Of a stretch of DNA of 64,000 nt, positions 37,551 to 48,644 are shown in pieces. The DNA is from Plantago major (taxonomy: Eukaryota; Streptophyta; Magnoliopsida; Lamiales; Plantaginaceae), in contig CM048839.1 in the NCBI GenBank assembly GCA_026545765.1, forward strand, positions 90,858,914-90,922,913. Reading direction: 5' to 3'. Each line of letters opens with the position of its first letter. The first letter of the stretch is position 1. The notes under the pieces were generated by a model. The model ran no database searches. It was given only the letters and a program-made list of their open reading frames with translations, and was not told where the DNA came from. The translations under genes were made by a program, and so were the position numbers.

Positions 37551-37560
37551 CTATTTATAG
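37551..37560 (-). promoter_or_regulatory. TATA box of the antisense gene in element D
   Basis: Reads CTATAAATAG on the minus strand, about 440 bp upstream of the antisense ATG (37110). Between them a 5' splice site TACAA|GTAAGTG (about 37382-37394) and an acceptor TTTATAG|GACCTCC (about 37128-37134) suggest a 5'UTR intron. In E this region is lost through the F insertion. Confidence 0.6.
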
Positions 37561-37779
37561 AAGGATATTTTGGGAATCTCAACCGTCACATCAATTAAAG
37601 ATTAAATCTGGGCCGTTGATCAAAGTTCATCCAGCGGCATAGTTCAAATTACTAGATGAAATGACCGTTACATCCGAAATTATCTATTTCACGACGATTA
37701 GAATTACAACACTTGCAACCTCAGAATTAACACGGATGCCCATCCGTTAGGTGGTGATCCCTCTTCCTCACTCGGACGG

Positions 37780-38500
37780 ATATATCATAATAAACGACGG
37801 ATTTTCCTCCGTTCGGAGGTGATCCCTCTTCCCCGGTCGAATAGACAAATCATTGTTCGACACAGCGGACCTTTGTCCGTCCGAATAGGCTTGATGGCTT
37901 ATGGGTGTGGAGCTATGAAATCGCCCATAGGATCATCATAGTACTCCCGGAGGCTTGATTAGTGAAATACAAGACAAACGATCTTTTTGATCAACGCTTA
38001 TTTTGTCTTTAACTTCCCGGACCCTTGTCCGCTCGGACGTATCCCACCGGACTCAACCGAATAATCAACTGTCCGTCACGCGGACCTCAATCCGTCCGAA
38101 TTTCACTAATGGATTATGTGTGTGGAGCTATGAAATCGCCCGTAGGTCCTTATGTGGATCCATAGAGTTGATTAATACAGACAGTACCCACAGTCTCCTT
38201 ACGAACGGGCTGCTTAGATCTTGTCTCTACACGGATTCTCGTCCATTCGGATATCCCACGATGGTTTCTCTCGAATAATCAACTAGATATTTCTCACGGA
38301 CCCTCGTCCGACCGGTCTTCCTTAATAGGCTTGCGGGTGTAGAGCTATTAAATCGCCCGAGGGTCTTATTTTGGAACTTCTGAAGAGCCGCTTAATAATA
38401 CAAGACAGACCCCATCTTACTGACAGACGGACGACTTATCTTCAACACACGGACACCCGTCCGTTCGGATGACCCTCGTTGGACAACCCCGAGCATTCGA
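37780..38500. repeat. Three degenerate tandem repeats of about 215 bp in element D
   Basis: The landmark gtgtggagctatgaaatcgc occurs at 37908, 38121 and, slightly changed, 38337. Each copy is preceded by a cggacc..tcgtccg type inverted motif and a tccgtccga segment. It lies between the antisense TATA box and the 3' LTR. 38500-38842 has no gene; it includes a run of G near 38676-38690. Confidence 0.7.
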
Positions 38501-38829
38501 CTATTAAATAACACGAACTCTCGTCCGTTCGGATGTCCTTACACGGATTACCCCAATTCAGCCCATTATAAAAGGCATTACTCCGTTACGCTCTTCGGAC
38601 CTACGCCTAATCTCGCTTACAAATACCCCTTTTCATACTTACAGTCCGAGACCACACTCTCGGACTGTAAGAAAAAGGGGGGGGGGGGGAGATTAGGGTA
38701 AGAACAACAAGAGGCACGGGCTTAACACCTTTTTTTTCTTATGAGGGACGGATTGAATGGAAAGATAAAGATGTCCTCTCCACTTCAAGCTATAGTTCCA
38801 CAACAACCTTATACTAAGATACTTGTAAA

Positions 38830-38838
38830 CTAGGGGGA
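38830..38838 (+). other. Probable polypurine tract of element D
   Basis: ctaggggga lies four bases before the 3' LTR start (TGTTGATACAG at 38843), the position where plus-strand DNA synthesis is primed. Confidence 0.55.
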
Positions 38839-38842
38839 CATA

Positions 38843-39426
38843 TGTTGATACAGAAATATGTCCAATCCGTCATAAGACGCCTTTGGAACGAATTCTAAGG
38901 TGTCCTAAGCTGTCTCAAGGTCCAAGGCCTTAAGGTCCAACCCCAAGGCCACCTCCGGTCTGACCCTATTGAGTATAACTGTGAAATGGACCTCAAAGAT
39001 AGTAGGTTCGACCCAAACCGTGGTCCGGAGACATGAGGGTCCGACAAAGACGACGGTTCGGACGCAAGTCCTCAACCTCATAAGGAATCAAGAGAACTGG
39101 CACCAAGAGGGAAGGCAGGGTCCGAGGCTAGCAAGGTCTGAACTACAGTACATTTGGAGGTTGTTTAAGTTTTCTTACTTACAAGTGAGTACCACTCGGA
39201 CCATTGCTCCGGACCTACCCTCTTGGACGGAGGTCCGAGACAGACTTCTGAAGTCTCTAATTTCTCTCGGAGAATGACTACACTACCCTCGATAGCCCAA
39301 AAGGGAAATGGGTCAAGTCTTCTTAATGGGCCATGGGCTTAATGAAGCATTATTGGCGCAATCCGAGCCTTACACTTGCGCGATCCAACGGAGTCCACCC
39401 CCTTTTGGAAATCTCTATATAAGTGG
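38843..39426 (+). repeat. 3' LTR of element D, left part
   Basis: Collinear with 25585-26170. It is cut just after its TATA box by element E. The last five bases (39422-39426, agtgg) are E's target duplication. Confidence 0.92.
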
Positions 39427-40308
39427 TGTTGACACGAAAATATGTCCAATCCGTCATAGACGCCTTTGGAACGAATCTTAAGGCGTCCCATGTTTTCTAC
39501 AAGTCCAAGACCTTACAGTCCGACCCTAAGCCCCCGCAAGTCCGATTCACCCAGGAGGAAAGAGGCAGGAGGGCTCAAAGGGCAGTAGGTCCGACCCTGC
39601 CAATGGTCCGTAACCATGGGATCCGACCCGGACACCCGTCCGGATTCCACACAACTACCTCATAAGCAACCAAGTAAACTGGCACTAGAGAGTAAGGAGG
39701 TCCGAGGCACAAGGTCCGAATGAAAGGTACTTGACAGACTGAGAAGAGTACCTTGTAAGCAACTCAGTACGGTCCGGACCAATCGTTCGGACCTGCCTCT
39801 TCGGACCTTAACCCGCAGAAGACTGCATCAAAGCCTCTAATACACTCACATTAATGACTAAACTACCCCTGATAGCCCAAAGTGGAATGGGGTAAGTGTC
39901 ATTAATGGGCCATGGGCCCATTGAGGCCTTGGTGGCTCGATCCAGGCCTTACACTTGGCACGATCTGGTGGAACCCTCCCATTTTGGGAGAAATCTATAT
40001 ATATGGCACACATTCCCATAATAACGGTAGGACATAATCGCTTCCTATCCTCGACTCTTATACCAAGTAGACCCTCACTCTCTCGCAAGTAAAGTCTCCT
40101 TCCGGTTTGACACCACGCAAACCGGGTATAAGGTTCTAACCCCCCCTCTAAGCTACTTGTGCAGGTCCTCACGTATCGCCTTTCAATAGTACGATGGTTC
40201 TTACAGGCTTCTACTCTTAGGTCCTTACGAGCTAGGTGGTCTAGGCACTCAGGGAGAAGGGAAACAAGGAAAATTCATTTAAATGTTCGGGGGATCTTAC
40301 CCTCGACA
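39427..40308 (+). repeat. 5' LTR of element E
   Basis: An 882-bp LTR, TGTTGACACG to CCCTCGACA, with a TATA-like ctatatatatgg near 39993-40004. It is homologous to the D LTR at both ends and clearly diverged in the middle. Confidence 0.9.
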
Positions 40309-40311
40309 TTT

Positions 40312-40330
40312 TGGCACCGTCTGTGGGAAT
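40312..40330 (+). other. Primer binding site of element E
   Basis: Reads TGGCACCGTCTGTGGGAAT, three bases after the LTR end. Confidence 0.8.
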
Positions 40331-40359
40331 CTTTACGAAAAGTTCCGTACTCTTCAGTA

Positions 40360-42725
40360 ATGGCATGAACAAGAAGGTCCGTTAGAACCAACGCTACTGC
40401 GATCGGGATGCCCGCCCCAAGGCAAAGAGGCAGACCTCCCGCTAGGAGGGGAAGAGCGGCGAGAGCCACTTCAGGAAACACAATGGACTATCCAAGTGAT
40501 GGCCACACCGCTAGTCTCTCTTCAGAGGAGGAAAGAGCTGCTGGTCCACCAATAAGGACTCAAGTACTCACGGTTGAAGGACAGGTTCCTCTGCCAGGAA
40601 CACATGGTCCTCCTCCAGGGAGAAACTTCACTCTCCCTAACGGGCATATTATTCGACCCAGTGAGTTTGGAATGAGTGAAAATCAGTTTGTCCTCTTACT
40701 CACCACTATCCAAGGATGCTTTGGATCAAACAACCTCCAGCCACCTCAACCCACTCTTCCTTTGGCAGTTCCAAGGCAAGCTGAACCTGCACAATCAAGG
40801 AACGAGCACCGTCCAATCCAATAGAGGTTAGGAGAACCAGACCAACCAGAGGATCTAAGGAACCTTCTCAATAGGAGAGCCGCTGCTTCTCACGAACAAC
40901 GGGAAAGAAGCCCGGCGAGACCGCGAGCAGATGAAGCTGGAACTAGCAGACGAGGGGCTCTTCAGCATGGACCAAGAGACCACGTGGCAGAGAGCATCTC
41001 GATAGTCCCCATTGATGATCTTCCTCCAGATGTGGCAATCAACCCAAGGACGGGCGAGAAGCTAAACGCCGAGCAGATCTATGTCCAGCAGAAAGCCTTG
41101 GAGACTCAAATTGCTACTTTGCGCAGGATGGTGAAGGCACATGAGAAGGTGACTCTTAGAGCTCCCAATTCCTTATGTGATGAGATACGAAGGGAAAGGA
41201 AGCGCCCTGACTCCACTATCCCAAATCTTCAGCACTATTATGGGGATACTTGTCCCGTGGGGCACCTTACTAGGTATGAGAGCAAGATGGAGACCAACGG
41301 CCTGAATGACAACATTAAGCTCTTAACTTCTCCAGTACTCTCTTTAGAGAAGCAATAGATTGGTGGACCTCCTTGCCCAATGGTTCCATTAAGTCCTATG
41401 CGTATATCGCTTCTCTCTTCCTCAAAAGGTTCAAGAAAGCAAAGAAGAGGAAGAGATCCGTGGAGCACCTGGCAGGAGTAATCCAGAAAGAGGACGAGGA
41501 TCTTAGGACCTTCCTTGACCGCTTCAATGCCGATGTGCGCCAGGTCGAGCCTCACAGCATCAAAGAACGGGTCCGACACCTGTATGCTAACACTTACAAC
41601 GGAGATCTCAGGAGAAAGCTTTCAAATGAAGAAATCACGATTGAAAAATACTTGGAAGACATCTGCGAAGGAGTCTTGTATGGGGAGGAGTACCGAAGAA
41701 ATTTTCAAATAAGAGCCGGGGCCAGAAAGGGGAAAGAGCCAGTGAAACAAGAACCCCCTCCCCCGCCTGAAAAGTTTGAACAAAAGAAGTAATTTAGAGA
41801 CAAAAGGGAGTTCTGCAGAGAGAGAACCCCTCCAAGGATATATGCCGAGTATACTCGCCTCAATAGACCAAGATCCGACATCTTGGCCTCTATTGTTGAG
41901 AAAAACTTAGACATACGTACAATGGCCAAAACATACAAGGAGTCGTAAGAAGAACAAAGCTTCAAAAGAATAATGTAGGTTTCACAAGCACAAAGGCCAC
42001 TCAACTGAACATTGTGTCCAGTTGAAAACAGAAAAGGGTTGATAAGGAGCGGAAAGTTGAAAGAACCAGTGTATGAAGAAGAATCCTCCAGGCACCAGAG
42101 AAATGAACGAAGAAGGGAGGAGCGTGGTTCGGAATCTCCGACAGGATCCTTACCACCACCTCCTGTAGAGATTTCAACCCACCATACCCAAAGATACCAC
42201 GAGTACCTTGAAGTTGTGGAAATGGAGAATCTCCCCTATAGCGGGGTTATCAATGCCATAGCAGGAGGACCAGCTAGAGGAGATAGCCGAAACGCAAGGG
42301 AGAGGACCGCGCAGCATCTAAGAAACAATGATAGAACCTATGCTCTGCCAGCTCTGAAAGGAACAAATGCCATCACTTTCGACGATAGTGAAATTCCCCC
42401 ACCAACGTCTGGTGGAGGAGATCTCAAAGACCCTGATGTTCCTTTGGCTGTCTCTCTAGTCATCGCCACTTATAAGGTCAACAAAGTACTTGTTGACACG
42501 GAGAGTTCCTCCAATGTCATCCCCAAGAGAACTGTGGAACAGATGCACTTGGGCAATATTCAATACGGGCGCGTATACACCTCCTTGGTAGGATTCGGGG
42601 GCTCTATAGTTCGCCCCATTGGAAGTATACCCTTGGGAACCTTCCCGACGAGAGTGATTGAGACGATCCTCTTTGTGGTGGTCGACAACACATTCGACTA
42701 TAACGTGATCCTGGGGCGCCCATGA
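40360..42725 (+). pseudogene. Element E gag and protease
   Basis: The ATG at 40360-40362 is followed by TGA as codon 3 (40366-40368), as in D; the frame is then open to 40824, where TAG replaces a Glu. 40984-41358 and 41373-41792 carry the capsid-like domain (ASLFLKRFKKAKKRKRSVEH, LRTFLDRFNADVRQVEPHSI), split by a frameshift near 41330. The knuckle region near 41970-42020 is also broken. 42012-42725 carries the spacer and the aspartic protease. Its active site reads LVDTESSSNV, so the Gly of the DTG triad is Glu. The frame ends in TGA at 42723-42725, where D has GRPGLNQF. Confidence 0.86.
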
Positions 42726-42767
42726 CTCAACCAATTCAGAGCAATCGCCTCCCCCCTACACAATAGG

Positions 42768-44623
42768 GTGAAGTTCCCTACTCCAAATGGTGTAGGAGAA
42801 GAAGTGGGCAATGTTAGGGAAGCATGGGAATGCTACATCATGTCAACCAGAGGAGCCTCAGCACCCGTTCTCTCGGTCACCAAAAGGCCCAGGAGTCCTC
42901 CTCCTGTGCCTCTTACTCCAGTGAGGGAAGAGATTGGGGTTGGAATGCTCAAGGAGAAGTTCCCTAAGACTGCAAGGATGGAGCCTCATGAAGCCTTAAA
43001 AGAAGTTCAATTGATTGAGGGAGACCCAGAGAAGATAACCCGGATCGGAACAGAGATGAGCACGGAGGTAGAAATGAAGCTCATCACATGTCTTTGGGAC
43101 AATCGCGATATCTTCGCCTGGAGCACTGACGACCTTAAGGGGATAGACCCAAGGATTGCAGTTCACCGTCTGAACATGGAACCTACGGTAAAACATATCC
43201 GACAAAAGAGAAAGGACTTTGGGCCTGTTGAAGATGCTATCATAGTAGGAGAAGTGGACAAGTTAATGAAGGCAGGACATATCGAAGAAGTCGACATCTG
43301 ATTGGTCTCAGAACGTGGTCCTCGTCGAGAAGGCTCCGGGAAAATGGAGAATGTGCAATGACTTCACTAGGCTCAACAAGTTTTGTCCAAAGGATCCTTA
43401 TCCGTTACCCCGCATTGACCAATTAGTAGACTCCACCGCGGGATGTGCACTCCTAAGCTTCATGGACGCTTATCAGGGCTTCTACCGAATCAGGATGGCT
43501 CAAGAGGACGTAAAAAAGGCGGCCTTCTTTGCAGCAGGAGGAGTTTACTGTTTTAAAGTCATGCTGTTCGGCCTAAGAACGCGGGTGCTACATACCAACG
43601 ACTGGTGAACAAGATGTTCAAAGAAGAGTTGGGCAAAACTATGGAAGTTTACGTGGACGACATGCTAGTAAAGAGCAAGACTGAAGAGCAACACAGAGAG
43701 CATCTAAATAGGTGCTTTTCCATCCTTAGGAAGTACGCAATGAAGTTGAACCCAGAGAAGTGCACGTTTGGTGTAAAGGGAGGAAAGTTCCTTGGTTACA
43801 TGGTCACGAAAAGAGGGATCAGCGCCAACCCAGAAAAATAAAGGCAATCTTAGACCTACCACAGCCAAGGACAATCAATGAGGTGCAGAAGCTCCTTGGA
43901 AGGGTGATGGCCCTGAGCCGTTTCATCTCCAAATCCACCGAGAAAAACCTAGCCTTCTTCAAAATTCTAAGGAAAGGAGACAAGTTCGAGTGGACAAAGG
44001 AATGCGAAGAGGCCTTGGATAACTTGAAGAGCTATCTCCTTTCACCACCGCTCTTGTTCAAACCAGTAGAAGGTGAACCTCTTTACCTCTACCTAGCAAC
44101 TACTGCTGAGGCCATGAGTTCCGTATTGGTGCGGATACAAGGGAAGGACCACTTGCCGATCTACTACTTGAGCAAGGCCCTCGTTGGTGCCGAGGCTAGG
44201 TATGTCAAGATTGAGAAGCTCGCCTTCACGTTGGTCTACACTGCTCGGCGACTGAAGCCTTACTTCAAATCTCATCGAATAGTCGTCCTCACCAATGAGC
44301 CACTCAAACATGTCCTTGGCAAGCCAGATCAGTCTGGGCGTTTATCCAAGTGGGCGATCGAATTAAGTGAATATGATATCGGGTACCAAGCTCTGTCAGC
44401 CAAGAAGGCTCAAGTCCTTGCCGACTTCCTGGTAGATTACCCCGAAGAAACAGAAGGAGGGACCGATAGCCCACAAGGGGACATGAGCTACGTCATGCTC
44501 ACTCAGTCGAAGGCTATCCCGGAAGAAGATAGGACCAAAGAAAATGAGCCTGGAGAGATGTGCGAAAATAATGTCCAACTCTGGACTAAGAATCAGGAAC
44601 CCATGGATGACTCCCTGAGGTGA
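42768..44623 (+). pseudogene. Element E reverse transcriptase and first RNase H
   Basis: RT is in pieces. 42768-43301 has the protease-RT spacer and the first RT block (HIRQKRKDFGPVEDAI). 43315-43608 has KFCPKDPYPLPRIDQLVDST and FMDAYQGFYRIRMAQEDVKK. 43605-43841 has VYVDDMLVKSKTEEQ with YVDD intact. 43760-44623 has the connection (TINEVQKLLGRVMALSRFIS) and the gypsy RNase H (YYLSKALVGAEARYVKIEKL, SGRLSKWAIELSEYDIGY). Small indels near 43300, 43575 and 43840 separate the frames. The residues at each break are otherwise well kept, consistent with recent decay. Confidence 0.87.
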
Positions 44624-44634
44624 GACACATGTTC

Positions 44635-46452
44635 CTCCTAGATGAAGTAACCAACACTTCAACACCTACATCTTCCGTCAAGAAGCAGAAAGACGGGAAA
44701 GTTCCTACTCTCGCATTGGAATGAAGCTAACCTTGAAGGCAAAAAATGTAGGGCACTACAAGTGGACAGATCCTCTACTGGACGACTGGGAGAAATAGGA
44801 ATTTTCCTTGAAAGCCCTGAAGGAGCCAGGCTGGAATACGCCATCACTCTCAACTTTAAGGTGACAAACAACGAGGCCGAGTATGAGGCACTACTTACCG
44901 GCTTGAGAATAGCAAGGTCTCTTCAAGTAAAATGGATCAAAGCCTATACAGATTCCCAGCTCGTCGAGTCCTAGTTTTCCAGGTCTTTCGCCGCTAAAGG
45001 ACCCAACATGATCAAGTACTTGGAGCTCCTCAAGAAAGAAGCTGAGCACTTTGAAGTATTCACACTGGAACAATTCCACAGGGAATGGAACGAGAAGGCA
45101 AACGCTCTTTCCAAGTATGCCTCTGCCCTGGGAACTTTGGACACAAGGCGCGTCATCCTGATGACTCTCACAGATTCTTCCCTGGCAAGCCCCAATGGTC
45201 AAGTCTTCCTCCTAGGCGCCAAAAGGAGCTGGATGACCGACATATTTCACTATCTAAAAGATGGCTCTCTACCTCTAGACCCTAAAGAAGCAAGAAGGAT
45301 CCTATGCAGAGCCAACAGGTACTTTACCCTGGGAGAGGATCTCTACAAAAGATCATTCATTGGCACTCACATGAGATGCCTTGGACCCCATGAGACAAAG
45401 ACCGTTTTGGCAGAAATCCACGCTGGGAGTTGCGGGAGTCACTCCGGGGGACGAACCTTGGCTCAGAAGGTCATAAGGCAAGGATACTATTGGACTACCA
45501 TTGATAAGGATGATGCCAACTTCGCTCGTGCTTGTGAAGACTGCCAATACTATGCCAACATACCACATCGCCCAACCAACCCTATGATTCCGTCAATCAT
45601 AGCCTGTCCATTTGATCAATAGGGAATAGACATATTTGGCCCCTTTCCACATGGCACGCACAATAAGAAGTTCCTTATTGTCGCGGTAGAGTACTTCACC
45701 AAATGGGTCCAGGCCGAAGCAGTGGCCACCATCACAGAGAGCCGAGTAAGAACCTTCATTTGGAAGAACATCATCTGCCGCTCCGGACATCCTATGGTCA
45801 TCGTTTCCCATAATGGAGCACAATTTTCCGGGGCCAGATTGAAAGAGTGGCTCCAATCCTTCAAGATAGAACAGTGCTTCACTTCTGTTGGCTACCCTCA
45901 AGCCAATGGTCAAGTTGAAGCCACCAACAAAACCATCGTCAAAATTTTGGAAAAAAGGCTACATCTCAAGATAGCTGGGTAGATGATCTCGATGGAGTCC
46001 TGTGGGCACATCGGACAACAACTTGCATCTCTACTCAGGAGACACCCTTTGCACTAGTCTATGGCTCAGAAGCGGTCATTCCCTCTGAAATTGCTGTGGG
46101 AACCCAAAGAATCCAACAATACCAACTTCCCGAAAATGAAATCGCAAGGATCTACGACCTTGAGCTCCTCGAAGACAAAAGAAGCAAGGCACTAGCTAAT
46201 ATCCTCCGCTATCAAGCTATGTCTGCCCGGGCTTACAACAAACATGTTCTTCCCAAGGATATACAAGTCGGAGACCTGGTGCTCCGCAGAACTGATATCT
46301 TGAGCAATGTTGGGAAGCTCAAGCCTAAATGGGAAGGACCCTACAGGGTCATTGGGGCTAGAGTCAATGGAAGTTTCGAGTTAGAAGATGATCAAGGAAG
46401 AGCCTTGAAGAGAACATGGAATGCTAAAAATCAACAGAAGTTCTACGCTTAG
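44635..46452 (+). pseudogene. Element E second RNase H and integrase
   Basis: 44762-44974 holds the second RNase H (STGRLGEIGIFLESPEGARL, NNEAEYEALLTGLRIARSLQ) and ends in a TAG at 44972-44974. 45008-45622 holds its end and the integrase zinc finger (HSGGRTLAQKVIRQGYYW, CEDCQYYANIPHRPTNP), closed by a TAG where D has the Trp before the first catalytic Asp. 45722-45982 has VIVSHNGAQFSGARLKEWLQ, in which the second catalytic Asp of D's LDNG has become His, then NGQVEATNKTIVKILEKRL with the catalytic Glu. 46096-46452 is the C-terminal domain, ending LKRTWNAKNQQKFYA and a TAG. Confidence 0.86.
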
Positions 46453-48644
46453 AGTGACTCCTCTGAAGCATACTACGTCAGTAGCTAAATTTTTGTCGTT
46501 TTTGTTTTCCCGGCCTTGAAGCCCACCAGTTGTACTTGAATTTCCGTCAAATCAATGCAACTTTTTACAAAACAACTGCGTTATATTCAAACAAAAACAC
46601 TGCCTCGGACGCTTCAAGGAAATCCGAGCCCAGTGGTATAACGAACGATTGAAAAAACCAACTTCTAGAAGAAGACAAAAACCAACACAGCCCGATACGG
46701 ACGAAGGGACATAGCAAGCCAGAGATTTAAATTACAGCAGGTTTTGTATTTCTCAAAGTACAAATTGCATGTCTGTCCGAGTCACATAAAAACAAAGGAC
46801 AATCTACATCGTTTTTTTACAATAAAAGGAGGCAGTTCTTTGAAAGGTATCCACCGTCCGCCACGGACCAATCAGCTTCATTTCGAACTTGAGCTTCCGA
46901 GTGGAATAAGTACAACATCCTATCAGAGCACACTCATGATAGAGTGACCTTTTTTAGGAACAACTCTGATGTACGAGCCATGAACCCTTTACAACGATCC
47001 TGTGCGTTCCGAAACAGAGTAGCAGGAGAACAGAACGCACTCTCCGAACCAAGCTTAAGATGGTCCAACGACATCAATCACTTCTTCCCAATAACTCGAA
47101 GGAACCCTCACGGGAATCCTAGTTACTGGAAACAAGTGACTGATGCGACCGCACCAACTTAAACCGATCCGAGCACAATAGCAATAGGACTCGGATGGTA
47201 GCAACGAACAGTACATGCAGCTCATTTCCGAGTAGCATGTCCTGACCCCCCGGACAACGGATAAGCTTACATCCGAATATCTTTGGTACGGAGACGTAAT
47301 CAACGTGCGTTTTCAGACCATCCGCACCTTCCACCACAACCACTTTCTGGTTTGTGCTCATCCACACCACAAGAAAATGGTAAATGGTGGAAGGAGCAGG
47401 CAGCTCGAGGATTTAATTCTTCGAAGCCACAGGTGTAGTAATTCCTGGAACCAGCGAGCTAGTCTGCTCCCCCGGGGCTGAAGTTGTTGATACACACTAC
47501 AACCCCGGAGAGAGAAGACTAGCACAGCGACCCGAGGAGATGTACTTCCGCGAATGGTACATAGTGGAAGAGACAGGCAACTGGAGGAATTGATTTTCCG
47601 AAGTAACAAGTGTTTGGAAATCCCTAAGACCAGCGAGCTATTCCGCTTCCCCAGGGCTAAAGTTGTTGGTACACACTACAGCCCCATAGAAAGAAGAATA
47701 GCACGGCGACCGAGGGAAATCACTTCCGAGTGGCCCAAACTCGTCATTCCCAACTAGGGTCCGACCCAAAGGGACCTTCGGACGTCCAAAGAACCCTCCG
47801 AAATGGGTCACACAGGAATGGCGGAATCAACCTACTCGTTGAAAATGTTCGGACCCGAGGATCCAAATCACTTACAATGGAAAGGAAGGAATGATCTGGC
47901 AAAAGGCCGTACAATCTCAGGGTATATATAAAAGTGAAAGACCAATCATAACTCGCCACGTGGAACGTAACCGCCGGCTATGGGCTTGGGCCTGGACTAG
48001 GGCCACTATTGGGCCAACCCGGAAACCTATAACAATTTCGGCCTTAACTGTAGCCCATTCGGATCCGTCAGTCCGAACCTGTCATGATAACTCCCATAAC
48101 AACGATGATCCGTGGCAAGTCACTCAACTTTTCCACTGTGATTGTCTCCTTTTTTACAACCTTTTCACAAGTCAGCAAGGTTCGGAGCAGTACACCAAGT
48201 CTCTACGGATCGAGCAGGATGATAACATCCGAATTGGTCCTACTTGTTACAAATTTGGGTAAACCAATATTATCTATACGATTGGCATATATAGCTAAGA
48301 CCCGGACAAACGCCTTGTCTGCCCGAGCCAAAGTTGTCGATCAACTAAAAAGAATTGCATTATTTCGGAAGCATTTGGTCTTGTTGACTCAGATCCACTA
48401 ACCGACGTCCGAGCCAACAACACTTAAGCTACTGCTTTATTTTATAACCGAAGTACGCTATGTAAAACATGCATCTAATAAGAAACAACACAAGCATATG
48501 ATAAAGCCGATCCGAGCCATTGATGAGCCTGGACCAACGCAATAGATTACCAAGTCAAAAATAGTCATCCGAATACAGATACGATAAACATTATCCATAA
48601 AAAGCAAAAAAAGGAAACGTTGTCTCACGGTCCAAAGACCAGAA
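46453..48644 (+). other. Non-coding spacer of element E between pol and antisense gene, with a two-copy tandem repeat
   Basis: No gene seen. It begins with the same post-pol sequence as D. Two direct repeats of about 180 bp lie at about 47370-47552 and 47553-47735. Landmarks are aatggtaaatggtggaag / aatggtacatagtggaag and cggggctgaagttgttgata / cagggctaaagttgttggta. Confidence 0.65.

Noticed and set aside
37735..38280. Frame at 38003-38278 as a coding exon upstream of the antisense gene
   Set aside because: It lies in the 215-bp tandem repeats on the opposite strand to the antisense gene.
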